Origin: Streptomyces sp. CB02959
GTDB lineage: Bacteria > Actinomycetota > Actinomycetes > Streptomycetales > Streptomycetaceae
DNA length: 64,000 bases
Assembly: GCF_002803155.1 (NCBI RefSeq)
Contig: NZ_NNBP01000001.1
Span: 62,001 to 126,000 of the forward strand
Direction of reading: 5' to 3'
Shown here: piece after piece, positions 17,707-25,528 of the stretch
Layout of the letters: every line of letters begins with the position of its first letter
Numbering within the stretch: position 1 is the stretch's first letter
Notes under the pieces: generated by a model
Seen by the model: only the letters and a program-made list of their open reading frames with translations
What the model was told of the DNA's origin: nothing
The model's database searches: none
Position numbers and translations under genes: made by a program

Positions 17707-17988
17707 CGGACGACGGCGGCGGGCGGGCGGAAGTGACGGAGGCACGTCACGGACGCGGCCGGGGTCCGACGGGGGTAGGCGGTGGTGAGTATCAGGTGAC
17801 ACGCGGCGCGCCCCAACGGGGGGAGGCGACAGTCGGCTGCCCGCCCCGGGACGCCTTCGGGCAGGGACGCCGGGGGATATACCCCACCGGGCCCCGCGAC
17901 CGCCCCGCCTCCCCCATACGATGACCGGACCGCACCGCACCGTCCGCCGCGCGCACCCCACCCCGGCGCACTCCCCCAGGAGGAACCG

Positions 17989-19011
17989 TTGTCCGACCTC
18001 GACGCCTTCATCGCGGGCCTGCCCAAGGCGGAGCTGCACGTCCACCACGTCGGCTCGGCCTCACCGCGGATCGTCTCCGAGCTGGCCGCCCGGCACCGGG
18101 ACTCCGCTGTGCCCAGCGACCCCGAGGCGCTCGCCGACTACTTCACCTTCCGCGACTTCGCCCACTTCATCGAGGTCTACCTCTCCGTCGTGGACCTGAT
18201 CCGCGACGCCGAGGACGTGCGCCTGCTGACGTACGAGGTCGCCCGCGACATGGCCCGGCAGCAGATCCGCTACGCCGAGCTGACCGTCACGCCCTTCAGC
18301 TCGACCAGCCGCGGCATCCCGGACGCCGCCTTCGTCGAGGCCATCGAGGACGCCCGGAAGGCCGCCGAGTCCGAGCTGGGCGTGGTGCTGCGCTGGTGCT
18401 TCGACATCCCCGGCGAGGCGGGCCTGGCGGCCGCCGAGGAGACCGCCCGGATCGCCTGCGAGCTCCAGCCCGAGGGCCTGGTCTCGTTCGGCCTGGGCGG
18501 CCCTGAGATCGGCGTCCCGCGGCCCCAGTTCAAGCCGTACTTCGACCGGGCCATCGCCGCCGGGCTGCACTCCGTCCCGCACGCCGGCGAGACCACCGGC
18601 CCCGGCACCATCCGGGACGCCCTGACCTCCCTGCGCGCCGAGCGGATCGGCCACGGCACCAGCGCCACCCAGGACCCCGAGCTGCTGGCCCACCTCGCCG
18701 AGCACCGCATCCCGCTGGAGGTCTGCCCGACCTCCAACATCGCCACCCGGGCGGTGCGGACCCTGGAGGAGCACCCGTTGAAGGAGATGGTCGACGCCGG
18801 CGTCCTGGTCACCATCAACAGCGACGACCCGCCGATGTTCGGCACCGACCTCAACACCGAATACGCCATCGCCGCCCGCCTGTTGGGGCTGGACACCACC
18901 GGCCTGGCCGCCCTCGCCAAGAACGCGGTCACCGCCTCCTTCATGGACGACACGGCCAAGGCCCGGCTGTCGGCCGAGATCGACGCGTACGCGGCGGGCT
19001 GGCGCGGCTGA
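17989..19011 (+). CDS. add: adenosine deaminase
   Basis: 340 residues of the metal-dependent amidohydrolase family. Zinc ligands sit in the HVHH motif near the N-terminus (LPKAELHVHHVGSA), substrate-binding/catalytic residues in PHAGETTGPG, the conserved His in RIGHGTSA, and the metal-binding Asp pair in TINSDDPPMFGT. It hydrolyses adenosine to inosine in purine salvage. Translation appears to start at a TTG (17989-17991) with AGGAGG five bases upstream. The 282 bp before it hold no gene; a TACGAT -10-like box is at 17917-17922. Confidence 0.92.
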   Translation: MSDLDAFIAGLPKAELHVHHVGSASPRIVSELAARHRDSAVPSDPEALADYFTFRDFAHFIEVYLSVVDLIRDAEDVRLLTYEVARDMARQQIRYAELTVTPFSSTSRGIPDAAFVEAIEDARKAAESELGVVLRWCFDIPGEAGLAAAEETARIACELQPEGLVSFGLGGPEIGVPRPQFKPYFDRAIAAGLHSVPHAGETTGPGTIRDALTSLRAERIGHGTSATQDPELLAHLAEHRIPLEVCPTSNIATRAVRTLEEHPLKEMVDAGVLVTINSDDPPMFGTDLNTEYAIAARLLGLDTTGLAALAKNAVTASFMDDTAKARLSAEIDAYAAGWRG

Positions 19012-19140
19012 GACGCCCCGCCGCTCCTGCGTCCACCGGACAGGCCCTGGCCGACCGGCGTCCGGGCGGGCACCGGGCGGATTCACCGGGCGGCCCGCGG
19101 GCGGTTCACCGCCCGGCCGCCCGGTCCGCCCGGCCGCGTC

Positions 19141-19713
19141 TCACCCCTTGACCAGCCGCCGCGCCACGAGGTGCGAGACGGCGGTGGCGGCCGCCGCGGC
19201 GGCGATGCCCCGTACCGCGCTACCCGGGGTCGTGGGCCGAAGCCGTCCGGCCCGCCGCAGCCGCCCGCGGGCCCAGAGCGTGAACGGAATGACGAGCACG
19301 GGCGAGGTGGCGGAGCCCGGCGTGTAGCCGCGGGCGGTGGCCGCCTGGGCGAGGTGCAGCAGACCGTGCAGCCCGAAGCCGTCCAGCGTGGCCTGGAAGA
19401 ACGCGGACCGGCCGCCGGTGCGGTACCCCCTGGCCGCCGCGGTCGCCACGATGGCCGCCATCACCGCCACCGCCGCCGCGAACTCCCGCTCGGTGACGCC
19501 CTCCAGGGCCCGCCAGACCCGCTCGGGCACCTGGGGGAACCGCTTCCGCAGCACCGGTACGTTCTCCCGCACCCAGCGCGGCCCGAACGCCACCTCCTCG
19601 GCGTCGTGCAGCGCCCAGGCGGCGAACAGCCCCAGGGTGACGGCCGGCGATATCCCGTCCTCGGACGACCTGGACGCCCCGGCAACCTTCGGCTTCACCA
19701 CAGAGATCGACAT
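19141..19713 (-). CDS. HXXEE domain membrane protein
   Basis: About 190 residues from the ATG at 19711-19713 (frame open upstream to 19770). It contains the hallmark HDAEE in LFAAWALHDAEEVAFG, further histidines in FGLHGLLHLAQ, and three or four hydrophobic segments, as expected for this family of small predicted integral membrane proteins of unknown function. It ends with a basic tail. It sits between adenosine deaminase and the second PotD-like gene with no obvious functional link. Confidence 0.8.
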   Translation of the reverse strand: MSISVVKPKVAGASRSSEDGISPAVTLGLFAAWALHDAEEVAFGPRWVRENVPVLRKRFPQVPERVWRALEGVTEREFAAAVAVMAAIVATAAARGYRTGGRSAFFQATLDGFGLHGLLHLAQAATARGYTPGSATSPVLVIPFTLWARGRLRRAGRLRPTTPGSAVRGIAAAAAATAVSHLVARRLVKG

Positions 19714-19785
19714 AACTGCCGAGTCTGGCAGTCCAGTTGACCACCACGGACACCGCCCCGCCCCCAACACGGCCCCCTACAGCCC

Positions 19786-20967
19786 CTACAGCCCCACGAT
19801 CCCGTTCCACGCCTTGGCGAATTCGGTCCGTTCCTTCGCCGTGATGTCCCGCGCGATGGACAGCCGCTTGCGCATCGCCCCGTCGGGGAAGATCAGCGGG
19901 TCCTCGGCCAGCTGCGCCTGCTCCTTGTCCTTGGACGAGGCGAGCACCTCACGCGCGGCCGGCACCGGGCAGACGTAGTTGACCCACGCGGCCAGTTCGG
20001 CCGCGACCTCCGGCTGGTAGTAGTAGTCGATCAGCCGCTCGGCGTTCCGCTTGTGGGCCGCGAGGTTGGGGATCATCATGCTCTCCGCCCACAGCTCCGC
20101 GCCCTCCTCCGGGACCACGAACTCGATGTCCGGGTTGTCCGCCTGCAACTGGATCACGTCGCCGGAGTACGCCTGCGCGGCGAGCACATCGCCGGAGTCC
20201 AGGTCCTTGATGTAGTCGTTGCCGGTGAACCGGCGGATCTGGCCCTTGCGGACCAGGCCGCCCACCTGGTCGATCATCCGGTGGAAGTCGTCGGCGGTCC
20301 AGCGGGTGATGTCGACGCCGTTGCCCTGGAGCAGCAGCGCGAACGCCTCGTCGAGTCCGGACAGCAGGGTGACCCGGCCGCGCAGGTCGTCCTTCCACAG
20401 GTCGGAGGTGTGCTTGATCTCCCGACCGAGCTTCTTGCGGTTGTAGGCGATGCCGGTGATGCCGGACTGCCAGGGCACCGAGTGCATGCGGCCGGGGTCG
20501 AAGTGCGGGGTGCGCAGCAGCGGGTCGAGGTACTTGGCGACGTTCGGCTGGGCCTTCCGGTCCATCGTCTCGACCCAGCCGAGCCGGACATACCGGGCGC
20601 ACATCCAGTCGCTGATGACGACCAGGTCGCGCCCGGTGGCCTGGTGGTTCATCAGCGCCGGGCTGATCTTGCCGAAGAACTCGTCGTTGTCGTTGATCTC
20701 CTCGGTGTACGTCACGGAGATCCCGGTGCGCTTCTGGAACGCGTCCAGCGTGGGGCGGCGCTGCTTGTCGTGGTCGTCGACGTCGATGTAGAGCGGCCAG
20801 TTGGCGAAGACCAGCCTGCGGTCCCGGGCGGAGCGGTCCGGGGCCTCGCGGTCGGCGGCCTCGACGTACGCCGGCGGCACCCCGCATCCCGTCATGGCGG
20901 CCAGCGCCCCGGTCACACCGATTCCGCCCATGCCCCTGAGCAGCGAACGCCGCGAAAGATCAGCCAT
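19786..20967 (-). CDS. second PotD-like substrate-binding lipoprotein, orphan
   Basis: 393 residues starting MADLSRRSLLRGMGG: a twin-arginine-like signal followed by lipobox MTGC. The mature sequence parallels the PotD at 13977 (FANWPLYIDVDD, RTGISVTYTEEINDN, RRFTGNDYIKDLDSGD), so the two are paralogues. No permease or ATPase adjoins it, so it may feed the PotABC at 10.9-13.9 kb with a different amine specificity (inference). It is preceded, at 134 bp, by the second aldehyde dehydrogenase gene, the same order as the other pair. Confidence 0.88.
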   Translation of the reverse strand: MADLSRRSLLRGMGGIGVTGALAAMTGCGVPPAYVEAADREAPDRSARDRRLVFANWPLYIDVDDHDKQRRPTLDAFQKRTGISVTYTEEINDNDEFFGKISPALMNHQATGRDLVVISDWMCARYVRLGWVETMDRKAQPNVAKYLDPLLRTPHFDPGRMHSVPWQSGITGIAYNRKKLGREIKHTSDLWKDDLRGRVTLLSGLDEAFALLLQGNGVDITRWTADDFHRMIDQVGGLVRKGQIRRFTGNDYIKDLDSGDVLAAQAYSGDVIQLQADNPDIEFVVPEEGAELWAESMMIPNLAAHKRNAERLIDYYYQPEVAAELAAWVNYVCPVPAAREVLASSKDKEQAQLAEDPLIFPDGAMRKRLSIARDITAKERTEFAKAWNGIVGL

Positions 20968-21101
20968 GGCGAGCACTCTCACGTGCCGCGGGCGGAGGCG
21001 GCAAGAGACAGAGCGTCAATTGCCGGGCCTCCGCCCGCGACGGTGTGTCGAGCGTTCCGTGTCGCTCGGCGGTGGGGATCCCCCTGTGAGGACCGGTCGG
21101 C

Positions 21102-22556
21102 TCAGCCGTCCAGCGAGGTCATCACGTGCTTGATCCGGGTGTAGTCCTCGAAGCCGTAGGCGGACAGGTCCTTGCCGTAGCCGGACTTCTTGAAGCCGCC
21201 GTGCGGCATCTCGGCGACCAGCGGGATGTGGGTGTTGATCCACACACAGCCGAAGTCCAGGACCTTGGACATCCGCATGGCGCGGGCGTGGTCCTTGGTC
21301 CACACCGAGGAGGCCAGGGCGTACTCGACGCCGTTGGCCCACTCCACCGCCTGCTTCTCGTCGGTGAAGGACTGGACGGTGATGACCGGGCCGAAGACCT
21401 CGTGCTGGACGATCTCGTCGTCCTGCTTCAGGCCCGAGACGACGGTCGGGGCGAAGAAGTAGCCCTTCTCGCCGACCTGTTCGCCACCGGCCTCGATCTT
21501 GGCGTGCGCGGGCAGCCGCTCGATGAAGCCCTTGACCTGCTTGAGCTGGTTGGCGTTGTTCAGCGGGCCGTAGAGCACGTCCTCGTCGTCGACCGCACCG
21601 GTCTTGGTCTCCGAGGCGGCCTTGGCCAGCGCGGCGACGAACTCGTCGTGGATGGACTCCTGGACGAGCACGCGGGTGGCGGCCGTACAGTCCTGGCCGG
21701 CGTTGAAGTAGCCGGCGGTGGCGATGTCCTCGACGGCCTTGGCGATGTCGGTGTCCTCGAAGACCACGACCGGCGCCTTGCCGCCGAGCTCCAGGTGGAC
21801 CCGCTTGAGGTCCTTGGACGCGGACTCGGCGACCTGCATGCCGGCCCGCACCGAGCCGGTGATCGACGCCATCGCCGGGACCTTGTGCTCGACCATCAGG
21901 CGGCCGGTCTCCCGGTCGCCGCAGACGACGTTGAACACGCCGCGGGGGTGGCCCAGCTCGTCCAGGACGCTGCCGATGATGTCGGCGATCAGCACCGTCG
22001 AGGCGGGGGTGGTGTCGGAGGGCTTGATGACCACGGTGTTGCCCGCGGCGAGCGCCGGGGCGAACTTCCATACGGCCATCATCATCGGGTAGTTCCACGG
22101 CGCGACCTGGGCGCAGACGCCCACCGGCTCACGGCGGATGATGGACGTGAAGCCGTCCATGTACTCGCCGGCCGAGCGGCCTTCCAGCATCCGGGCGGCA
22201 CCCGCGAAGAAGCGGATCTGGTCCACCATCGGCGGGATCTCCTCGGAGCGGACCAGGGCGATCGGCTTGCCGCAGTTCTCGGACTCGGCGGCGATCAGAT
22301 CCTCGGCGCGCTCCTCGAAGCGGTCGGCGATCTTCAGGAGGACCTTCTGGCGCTCGGCCGGGATCAGGTCGCGCCAGGCGGGGAAGGCGGCCTCGGCCGC
22401 CGCCATGGCCGCGTCCACGTCCGTGGAGCCGGAGAGAGGGGCAGTGGCGTACGGCTCGCCCGTGGCCGGGTTGACCACCTCCGTGGTCCGGCCGTCGGCG
22501 GCGTCCCGGAACTCCCCGTCGATGTAGTTGCGCAGACGACGCAGTGCGGTGGTCAC
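21102..22556 (-). CDS. gamma-aminobutyraldehyde dehydrogenase
   Basis: 484 residues, aldehyde dehydrogenase superfamily. The catalytic Cys is in NAGQDCTAATR, the Glu in LELGGKAPV, and the NAD site in PWNYPMMMAVWK. The C-terminal MPHGGFKKSGYGKDLS is typical of PatD/PuuC-like enzymes. It likely converts 4-aminobutyraldehyde to GABA after transamination of putrescine. The start is GTG at 22554-22556 behind GAAGGGGG. Divergently transcribed from the Lrp regulator/aminotransferase operon across a 174-bp promoter region. Positional match to S. coelicolor SCO5657 (from memory). Confidence 0.92.
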   Translation of the reverse strand: MTTALRRLRNYIDGEFRDAADGRTTEVVNPATGEPYATAPLSGSTDVDAAMAAAEAAFPAWRDLIPAERQKVLLKIADRFEERAEDLIAAESENCGKPIALVRSEEIPPMVDQIRFFAGAARMLEGRSAGEYMDGFTSIIRREPVGVCAQVAPWNYPMMMAVWKFAPALAAGNTVVIKPSDTTPASTVLIADIIGSVLDELGHPRGVFNVVCGDRETGRLMVEHKVPAMASITGSVRAGMQVAESASKDLKRVHLELGGKAPVVVFEDTDIAKAVEDIATAGYFNAGQDCTAATRVLVQESIHDEFVAALAKAASETKTGAVDDEDVLYGPLNNANQLKQVKGFIERLPAHAKIEAGGEQVGEKGYFFAPTVVSGLKQDDEIVQHEVFGPVITVQSFTDEKQAVEWANGVEYALASSVWTKDHARAMRMSKVLDFGCVWINTHIPLVAEMPHGGFKKSGYGKDLSAYGFEDYTRIKHVMTSLDG

Positions 22557-22644
22557 TGTGCGCCCCCTTCAGTGTCAGATGTCCGGTGGTTGGGATCCCA
22601 CACTAGCCGCGCAAGCCACGTTTTCAACACACCTACACGCTTCG

Positions 22645-22686
22645 AACAACGGAATCAGTGAAATTCTCCTCGATCAACAACTGATT
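22645..22686. promoter_or_regulatory. candidate Lrp-type operator region between aldehyde dehydrogenase and regulator genes
   Basis: Contains aacaacggaatca (22645-22657), identical to the site at 16989-17001 on the other strand, and a 7-bp inverted repeat aatcagt (22653-22659) / actgatt (22680-22686). It lies 89 bp and more upstream of the aldehyde dehydrogenase start and about 45 bp before the regulator start. This suits autoregulation plus control of the divergent gene by the AsnC/Lrp protein. Inference from position and repetition. Confidence 0.55.
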
Positions 22687-22730
22687 TCATCGGTTTGGGG
22701 TTGCCATACCGTCGGACCTCGTGCACAGTG

Positions 22731-23210
22731 ATGGACGTGGCCACTCGTGACAGAAACGGCACTCCGTCGATCGACTCCGTCTCCCTGGCGATCATCGAGC
22801 AGCTCCAGGAAGACGGGCGCCGTCCGTACGCCGCGATCGGCAAGGCCGTCGGCCTGTCCGAGGCGGCGGTACGCCAGCGCGTACAGAAGCTGCTCGACCA
22901 AGGCGTGATGCAGATCGTCGCGGTCACCGACCCCCTCACGGTCGGTTTCCGTCGACAGGCAATGGTCGGCATCAACGTCGAGGGTGACCTCGATCCCGTG
23001 GCCGACGCCCTGACGACCATGGAAGAAGTCGAGTACGTCGTCATGACGGCAGGTTCCTTCGATCTCATCATCGAGATCGTCTGCGAGGACGACGACCACC
23101 TTCTGCAAATGATCAACAAGCGGATCCGCACGCTTCCCGGCGTCCGATCCACCGAGAGCTTCGTGTACCTCAAGCTCCGGAAGCAGACCTACACCTGGGG
23201 AACGAGATAG
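22731..23210 (+). CDS. Lrp/AsnC family transcriptional regulator
   Basis: 159 residues from the ATG at 22731 (GTG at 22728 possible). The N-terminal AsnC helix-turn-helix is at about 12-60 (IDSVSLAIIEQLQEDGR, LSEAAVRQRVQKLLDQG), followed by the RAM/effector-binding ferredoxin-like domain (VEYVVMTAGSFDLIIEI, LPGVRSTESFVYLKL). It lies two bases before the aminotransferase gene, so the two are co-transcribed, and is divergent from the aldehyde dehydrogenase. The S. coelicolor counterpart SCO5656 has been described as a repressor of polyamine utilisation (EpuRI; from memory). An equivalent role is likely. Confidence 0.92.
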   Translation: MDVATRDRNGTPSIDSVSLAIIEQLQEDGRRPYAAIGKAVGLSEAAVRQRVQKLLDQGVMQIVAVTDPLTVGFRRQAMVGINVEGDLDPVADALTTMEEVEYVVMTAGSFDLIIEIVCEDDDHLLQMINKRIRTLPGVRSTESFVYLKLRKQTYTWGTR

Positions 23211-23212
23211 CA

Positions 23213-24574
23213 ATGAGCGCCGACCTCTCCAAGACGGCGTACGACCACCTGTGGATGCACTTCACCCGCATGTCGTCGTACGAGAACGCCCCCGTGCCCA
23301 CCATCGTGCGCGGCGAAGGCACCAACATCTACGACGACAAGGGCAAGCGCTACATCGACGGCCTCGCCGGCCTCTTCGTGGTCAACGCCGGCCACGGCCG
23401 GGTCGAGCTCGCCGAGGCCGCCTACAAGCAGGCCCAGGAACTGTCCTTCTTCCCGCTGTGGTCCTACGCGCACCCCAAGGGCGTGGAGCTGGCCGAGCGC
23501 CTGGCGAACTACGCCCCGGGCGACCTCAACAAGGTCTTCTTCACCACCGGCGGCGGCGAGGCCGTCGAGACCGCCTGGAAGCTCGCCAAGCAGTACTTCA
23601 AGCTCACCGGCAAGCCGATGAAGCACAAGGTGATATCCCGCGCGGTCGCCTACCACGGCACCCCGCAGGGCGCCCTGTCGATCACCGGTCTGCCCGCCCT
23701 GAAGGCCCCCTTCGAGCCGCTGGTCCCCGGCGCCCACAAGGTGCCGAACACCAACATCTACCGCGCCCCGATCCACGGCGACGACCCCGAGGCCTTCGGC
23801 CGCTGGGCCGCCGACCAGATCGAGCAGCAGATCCTCTTCGAGGGCCCGGAGACCGTCGCCGCGGTCTTCCTGGAGCCGGTGCAGAACGCCGGTGGCTGCT
23901 TCCCGCCGCCCCCCGGCTACTTCCAGCGGGTCCGCGAGATCTGCGACCAGTACGACGTGCTGCTCGTCTCCGACGAGGTCATCTGCGCCTTCGGCCGTCT
24001 CGGCACGATGTTCGCCTGCGACAAGTTCGACTACGTCCCGGACATGATCACCTGCGCCAAGGGCATGACCTCGGGCTACTCCCCGATCGGCGCCTGCATC
24101 ATCTCCGACCGCCTCGCCGAGCCGTTCTACAAGGGTGACAACACCTTCCTGCACGGCTACACCTTCGGTGGCCACCCGGTCTCCTCGGCCGTGGCGCTGT
24201 CGAACTTCGACATCTTCGAGCGCGAGAACCTCAACCAGCACGTGCTCGACAACGAGGGCAACTTCCTCAGCACGCTGCAGAAGCTGCACGACCTGCCGAT
24301 CGTCGGCGACGTCCGCGGCAACGGCTTCTTCTACGGCATCGAGCTCGTGAAGGACAAGGCCACCAAGGAGTCCTTCAACGACGAGGAGACCGAGCGCGTC
24401 CTCTACGGCTTCCTCTCCAAGGCGCTGTACGACAACGGTCTCTACTGCCGCGCCGACGACCGTGGCGACCCGGTCATCCAGCTGGCCCCGCCGCTGATCG
24501 CCGACCAGTCGGTCTTCGACGAGATCGAGCAGATCCTGCGCTCCGTCCTCACCGAGGCGTGGACCAAGCTCTGA
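23213..24574 (+). CDS. putrescine/polyamine aminotransferase (class III, SpuC-like)
   Basis: 453 residues. PLP aminotransferase class III with TTGGGEAVETAWKLAKQ, SDEVICAFGRLG and the Schiff-base lysine near residue 283 in TCAKGMTSGYSP. The N-terminal WMHFTRM and FFPLWSYAHP segments are characteristic of pyruvate-dependent diamine aminotransferases. Proposed reaction: putrescine plus an oxo-acid to 4-aminobutyraldehyde, the substrate of the divergent dehydrogenase. It is the second gene of an operon with the Lrp regulator (2-bp spacing). A strong terminator follows at 24618. Counterpart of SCO5655 (from memory). Confidence 0.9.
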   Translation: MSADLSKTAYDHLWMHFTRMSSYENAPVPTIVRGEGTNIYDDKGKRYIDGLAGLFVVNAGHGRVELAEAAYKQAQELSFFPLWSYAHPKGVELAERLANYAPGDLNKVFFTTGGGEAVETAWKLAKQYFKLTGKPMKHKVISRAVAYHGTPQGALSITGLPALKAPFEPLVPGAHKVPNTNIYRAPIHGDDPEAFGRWAADQIEQQILFEGPETVAAVFLEPVQNAGGCFPPPPGYFQRVREICDQYDVLLVSDEVICAFGRLGTMFACDKFDYVPDMITCAKGMTSGYSPIGACIISDRLAEPFYKGDNTFLHGYTFGGHPVSSAVALSNFDIFERENLNQHVLDNEGNFLSTLQKLHDLPIVGDVRGNGFFYGIELVKDKATKESFNDEETERVLYGFLSKALYDNGLYCRADDRGDPVIQLAPPLIADQSVFDEIEQILRSVLTEAWTKL

Positions 24575-24617
24575 TCATCGCGTCACCTCCTGGTGCGCTA
24601 GTACACAACTGAACATC

Positions 24618-24669
24618 CAACGGCCCGGATTCGCTCGTTCCCATCCATACGAGTGAATCTGGGCCGTTG
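24618..24669 (+). terminator. hairpin terminator after the aminotransferase
   Basis: Arms 24618-24637 and 24650-24669 pair over about 20 positions with minor mismatches around a 12-base loop, 44 bp past the stop. There is no T tract, as usual for Streptomyces. It likely ends the regulator-aminotransferase operon. Confidence 0.75.
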
Positions 24670-24735
24670 TGGCTACCGAACCACAAATGACCGGGGACCC
24701 GATTCCTTACCGTGCTGGTGACCGATACCCTCCGT

Positions 24736-24763
24736 GGTCGTTCCCCCGACCGGGGGAACGACC
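24736..24763. promoter_or_regulatory. 28-bp palindrome in the leader of the ABC ATPase gene
   Basis: Thirteen-base perfect arms (24736-24748 and 24751-24763) are separated by two bases, 25 bp before the ATG at 24788. It could be an operator for a dimeric regulator or an RNA hairpin limiting read-through or translation. An in-frame GTG (24734) at its left edge is unlikely to be the start because the palindrome would then be coding. Confidence 0.5.
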
Positions 24764-24787
24764 AGCGAACAAGCGAGAGGTGTGCAG

Positions 24788-25528
24788 ATGGTGGCCCCGC
24801 CTGACAACGACGTTCTCTGGGCACGCGGCCTGCACCACATGCACGGCGCCACCGTCGCCCTCACCGGGATCTCACTCGGTGTGAGCGAGGGCGAGATCCT
24901 CGCCGTCACCGGCCCCCGCGGCAGCGGCAAGACCACACTCCTCAAGTGCCTGTCCGGCCAGCTCGTCCCGACCGAGGGCGAGATCTTCTTCAACCGCGCC
25001 CCCGTACACACCCTCTCCTCCCCCAGCCGCGAACGGCTGCGTCTCGAACGGTTCGGCTGGATCGACACCGAACCCCACCTCGTCCCCGAACTCACCGTCT
25101 GGGAGAACGCCGCCCTCCCCCTCCTGCTGCGCGGCACCGGCCACCGCGCGGCCAAGCACACTGCCATCGAGTGGCTGGAACGCCTCGACGTGGGCATGTG
25201 CGCCCGCCGCCGCCCCGCCCGGCTCGACCAGTCCCAGCGCCAGCGCGTCGCCATCGCCCGCGCCCTGGTCACCACCCCGCAGGTGCTCTTCGCCGACGAA
25301 CCGACCGCCCCACTGCACAGCGCCGACGGCACCCAGGCCCTGCGCACCCTGACCACCGCGGCCCGCTCCCACCACATCACGGTGGTCCTGGCGACCTACG
25401 ACCCCCAGATCGCCGCCCTCGCCGACCGGACCATCAGCCTCCTCGACGGCCGCCGCTCGGGCGCCGCCCCCGAGAACGCCGACGCCTCCGACGAGGAAAG
25501 CAGGGCAGCGTGCTCGCTCTCCGTCTAG
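24788..25528 (+). CDS. ABC transporter ATP-binding protein with degenerate signature motif
   Basis: 246 residues, ABC ATPase fold. Walker A GPRGSGKTTLL near residues 39-49, Walker B VLFADEPTAP and downstream VVLATYDPQ are present. The LSGGQ signature is replaced by LDQSQRQRVAIARAL, and the usual H-loop His appears to be Tyr (TYDP). ATP binding is plausible; efficient hydrolysis is less certain. It overlaps the following permease gene by 19 bp, so they form one two-gene unit, probably an exporter of the lipoprotein/peptide-export type. Substrate unknown. The start is chosen at ATG 24788, with GAGAGG upstream. Confidence 0.85.
   Translation: MVAPPDNDVLWARGLHHMHGATVALTGISLGVSEGEILAVTGPRGSGKTTLLKCLSGQLVPTEGEIFFNRAPVHTLSSPSRERLRLERFGWIDTEPHLVPELTVWENAALPLLLRGTGHRAAKHTAIEWLERLDVGMCARRRPARLDQSQRQRVAIARALVTTPQVLFADEPTAPLHSADGTQALRTLTTAARSHHITVVLATYDPQIAALADRTISLLDGRRSGAAPENADASDEESRAACSLSV

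Noticed and set aside
24734..24787. Upstream GTG start for the ABC ATPase
   Set aside because: It would place the 28-bp palindrome inside the coding region and lacks a ribosome-binding site; ATG 24788 has GAGAGG.
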